Assembly: GCA_030068145.1 (NCBI GenBank)
Contig: JAPJBO010001089.1
Span: 1-64,000 of the forward strand
Reading direction: 5' to 3'
DNA from: Diplonema papillatum
Lineage: Eukaryota; Euglenozoa; Diplonemea; Diplonemida; Diplonemidae
Length of the DNA stretch: 64,000 bases
In this document: piece after piece, positions 63,457 to 64,000 of the stretch
How the letters are laid out: every line of letters begins with the position of its first letter
Numbering within the stretch: the stretch's first letter is position 1
The notes under the pieces: generated by a model
The model's input: only the letters and a program-made list of their open reading frames with translations
Told to the model about the DNA's origin: nothing
Databases searched by the model: none
Program-made: the position numbers and the translations under genes

Positions 63457-63780
63457 TTGTCGAACTCAACTGTGCGCCAATGTTTGTTCTTGGCGTACAA
63501 TCCCCCTTCCGTGACGCCAGAATTTCTTGACCAGCTGATGAGAGAGTATCTCATGCTGGATCCGACAGTCAGGAAAAATGACAAAGACGATGCGTCAGAA
63601 AGCGAGGACTCAGAGCCCGAGCCCGAAGCCGAGGACCCGTTGCGGTACACGAACGTACGCCGAACATTATTGAAGTTCGCAAAGGCTTCGGTGTACTTCG
63701 ATGCCGTGTCGGCGGTCCTCGCAAAGAGAGAGCAGTTGGCACGACGCCCCATGCCCTTATTCTCCAACTCTTCCTTGTAA
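63457..63780 (+). CDS. Possible exon of an unrecognised acidic protein
   Basis: The frame has a plausible coding composition from about 63518: PEFLDQLMREYLMLDPTVRK, an acidic ESEDSEPEPEAED stretch, then RRTLLKFAKASVYFDAVSAV and a basic helix to a stop at 63778. Upstream exons may be the pieces at 61750 and 62698. No family was recognised. Confidence 0.35.
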   Translation: MSNSTVRQCLFLAYNPPSVTPEFLDQLMREYLMLDPTVRKNDKDDASESEDSEPEPEAEDPLRYTNVRRTLLKFAKASVYFDAVSAVLAKREQLARRPMPLFSNSSL

Positions 63781-63889
63781 TCCAACTGCTGTGTTTTCCC
63801 CCTCACGCGCCCTTTGCCGGACAACTGCTGGTTCTCCCACCTCTCTGCTGCACCCTCCACCCTCTGGAACATCTGGCTCGGAATCTATA

Positions 63890-64000
63890 CACGGTGCGCA
63901 GTGATGCACGGTGATGCACAGTGATCCACGCTAGTGCGGTGTGCACAGTGACACGATAGCGCATGGTGGTGCATAGTGATCCACAGTGGAGGACAGTGGT
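63890..64000 (+). repeat. Degenerate tandem repeat GTGATGCACA
   Basis: Units of about 11-13 nt such as GTGATGCACG, GTGATGCACA and GTGATCCACG repeat to the end of the window and probably continue beyond it. Confidence 0.75.

Overview
This window is nuclear DNA from a eukaryote, most likely a unicellular alga or other protist. At least four host genes are split by GT-AG introns of about 140 to 1630 nt whose reading phases fit exactly. Genes face the same way without operons, no ribosome-binding sites are seen, and non-LTR retrotransposons, SINE-like units, a satellite array and microsatellites fill the gaps. The set of a kinesin with MORN repeats, a GAF-type cyclic-nucleotide phosphodiesterase, a V-ATPase assembly factor and lipid enzymes suggests a protist, but the species cannot be named from sequence alone.

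Layout. 1-5.8 kb: a decayed LINE (LINE-A) with a split OTU-like protease domain, AP-like endonuclease, reverse transcriptase (RT), zinc knuckle, RNase H and a Cys/His-rich tail, ending in a long (CA)n tract. 6.2-6.7 kb: C-terminal exon of a serine-hydrolase-like alpha/beta hydrolase. 9.05-10.97 kb: a two-exon gene of unknown function. 11.6-12.2 kb: gamma-carbonic-anhydrase-like protein. 12.9-18.3 kb: a six-exon membrane-anchored GAF-phosphodiesterase whose introns carry transposon-like repeats. 20.2-23.0 kb: two head-to-tail 5'-truncated copies of a third LINE (LINE-C, minus strand). 25.35-25.8 kb: Vma22/CCDC115-like factor. 26.5-30.1 kb: five-exon divergent kinesin with MORN repeats. 30.6-32.1 kb: amino-acid transporter. 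34.7-35.6 kb: CDP-alcohol phosphotransferase. 36-41 kb: repeats, including a 41-bp satellite with four-monomer higher-order structure and a 12-bp minisatellite. 42.2-46.4 kb: intronless 1393-aa protein of unknown function. 46.75-48.8 kb: 5'-truncated copy of LINE-B. 49.1-50.0 kb: SpoU/TrmH-type RNA methyltransferase-like protein. 51.1-53.0 kb: three-exon saccharopine-dehydrogenase-like oxidoreductase. 54.0-54.9 kb: tRNA-like repeat. 55.5-61.7 kb: intact two-ORF LINE-B. 61.7-64 kb: repeats and a few exon-like pieces.

Most host genes are unrelated housekeeping genes on the plus strand. The retrotransposons are the most unusual content. The three LINE families share a C-terminal core but differ in the modules attached to it (OTU, RNase H, tandem Cys/His fingers), and each ends in its own short tandem repeat rather than poly(A). 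LINE-B looks recently active, because its truncated copy is nearly identical to the full-length one and has a short target-site duplication.
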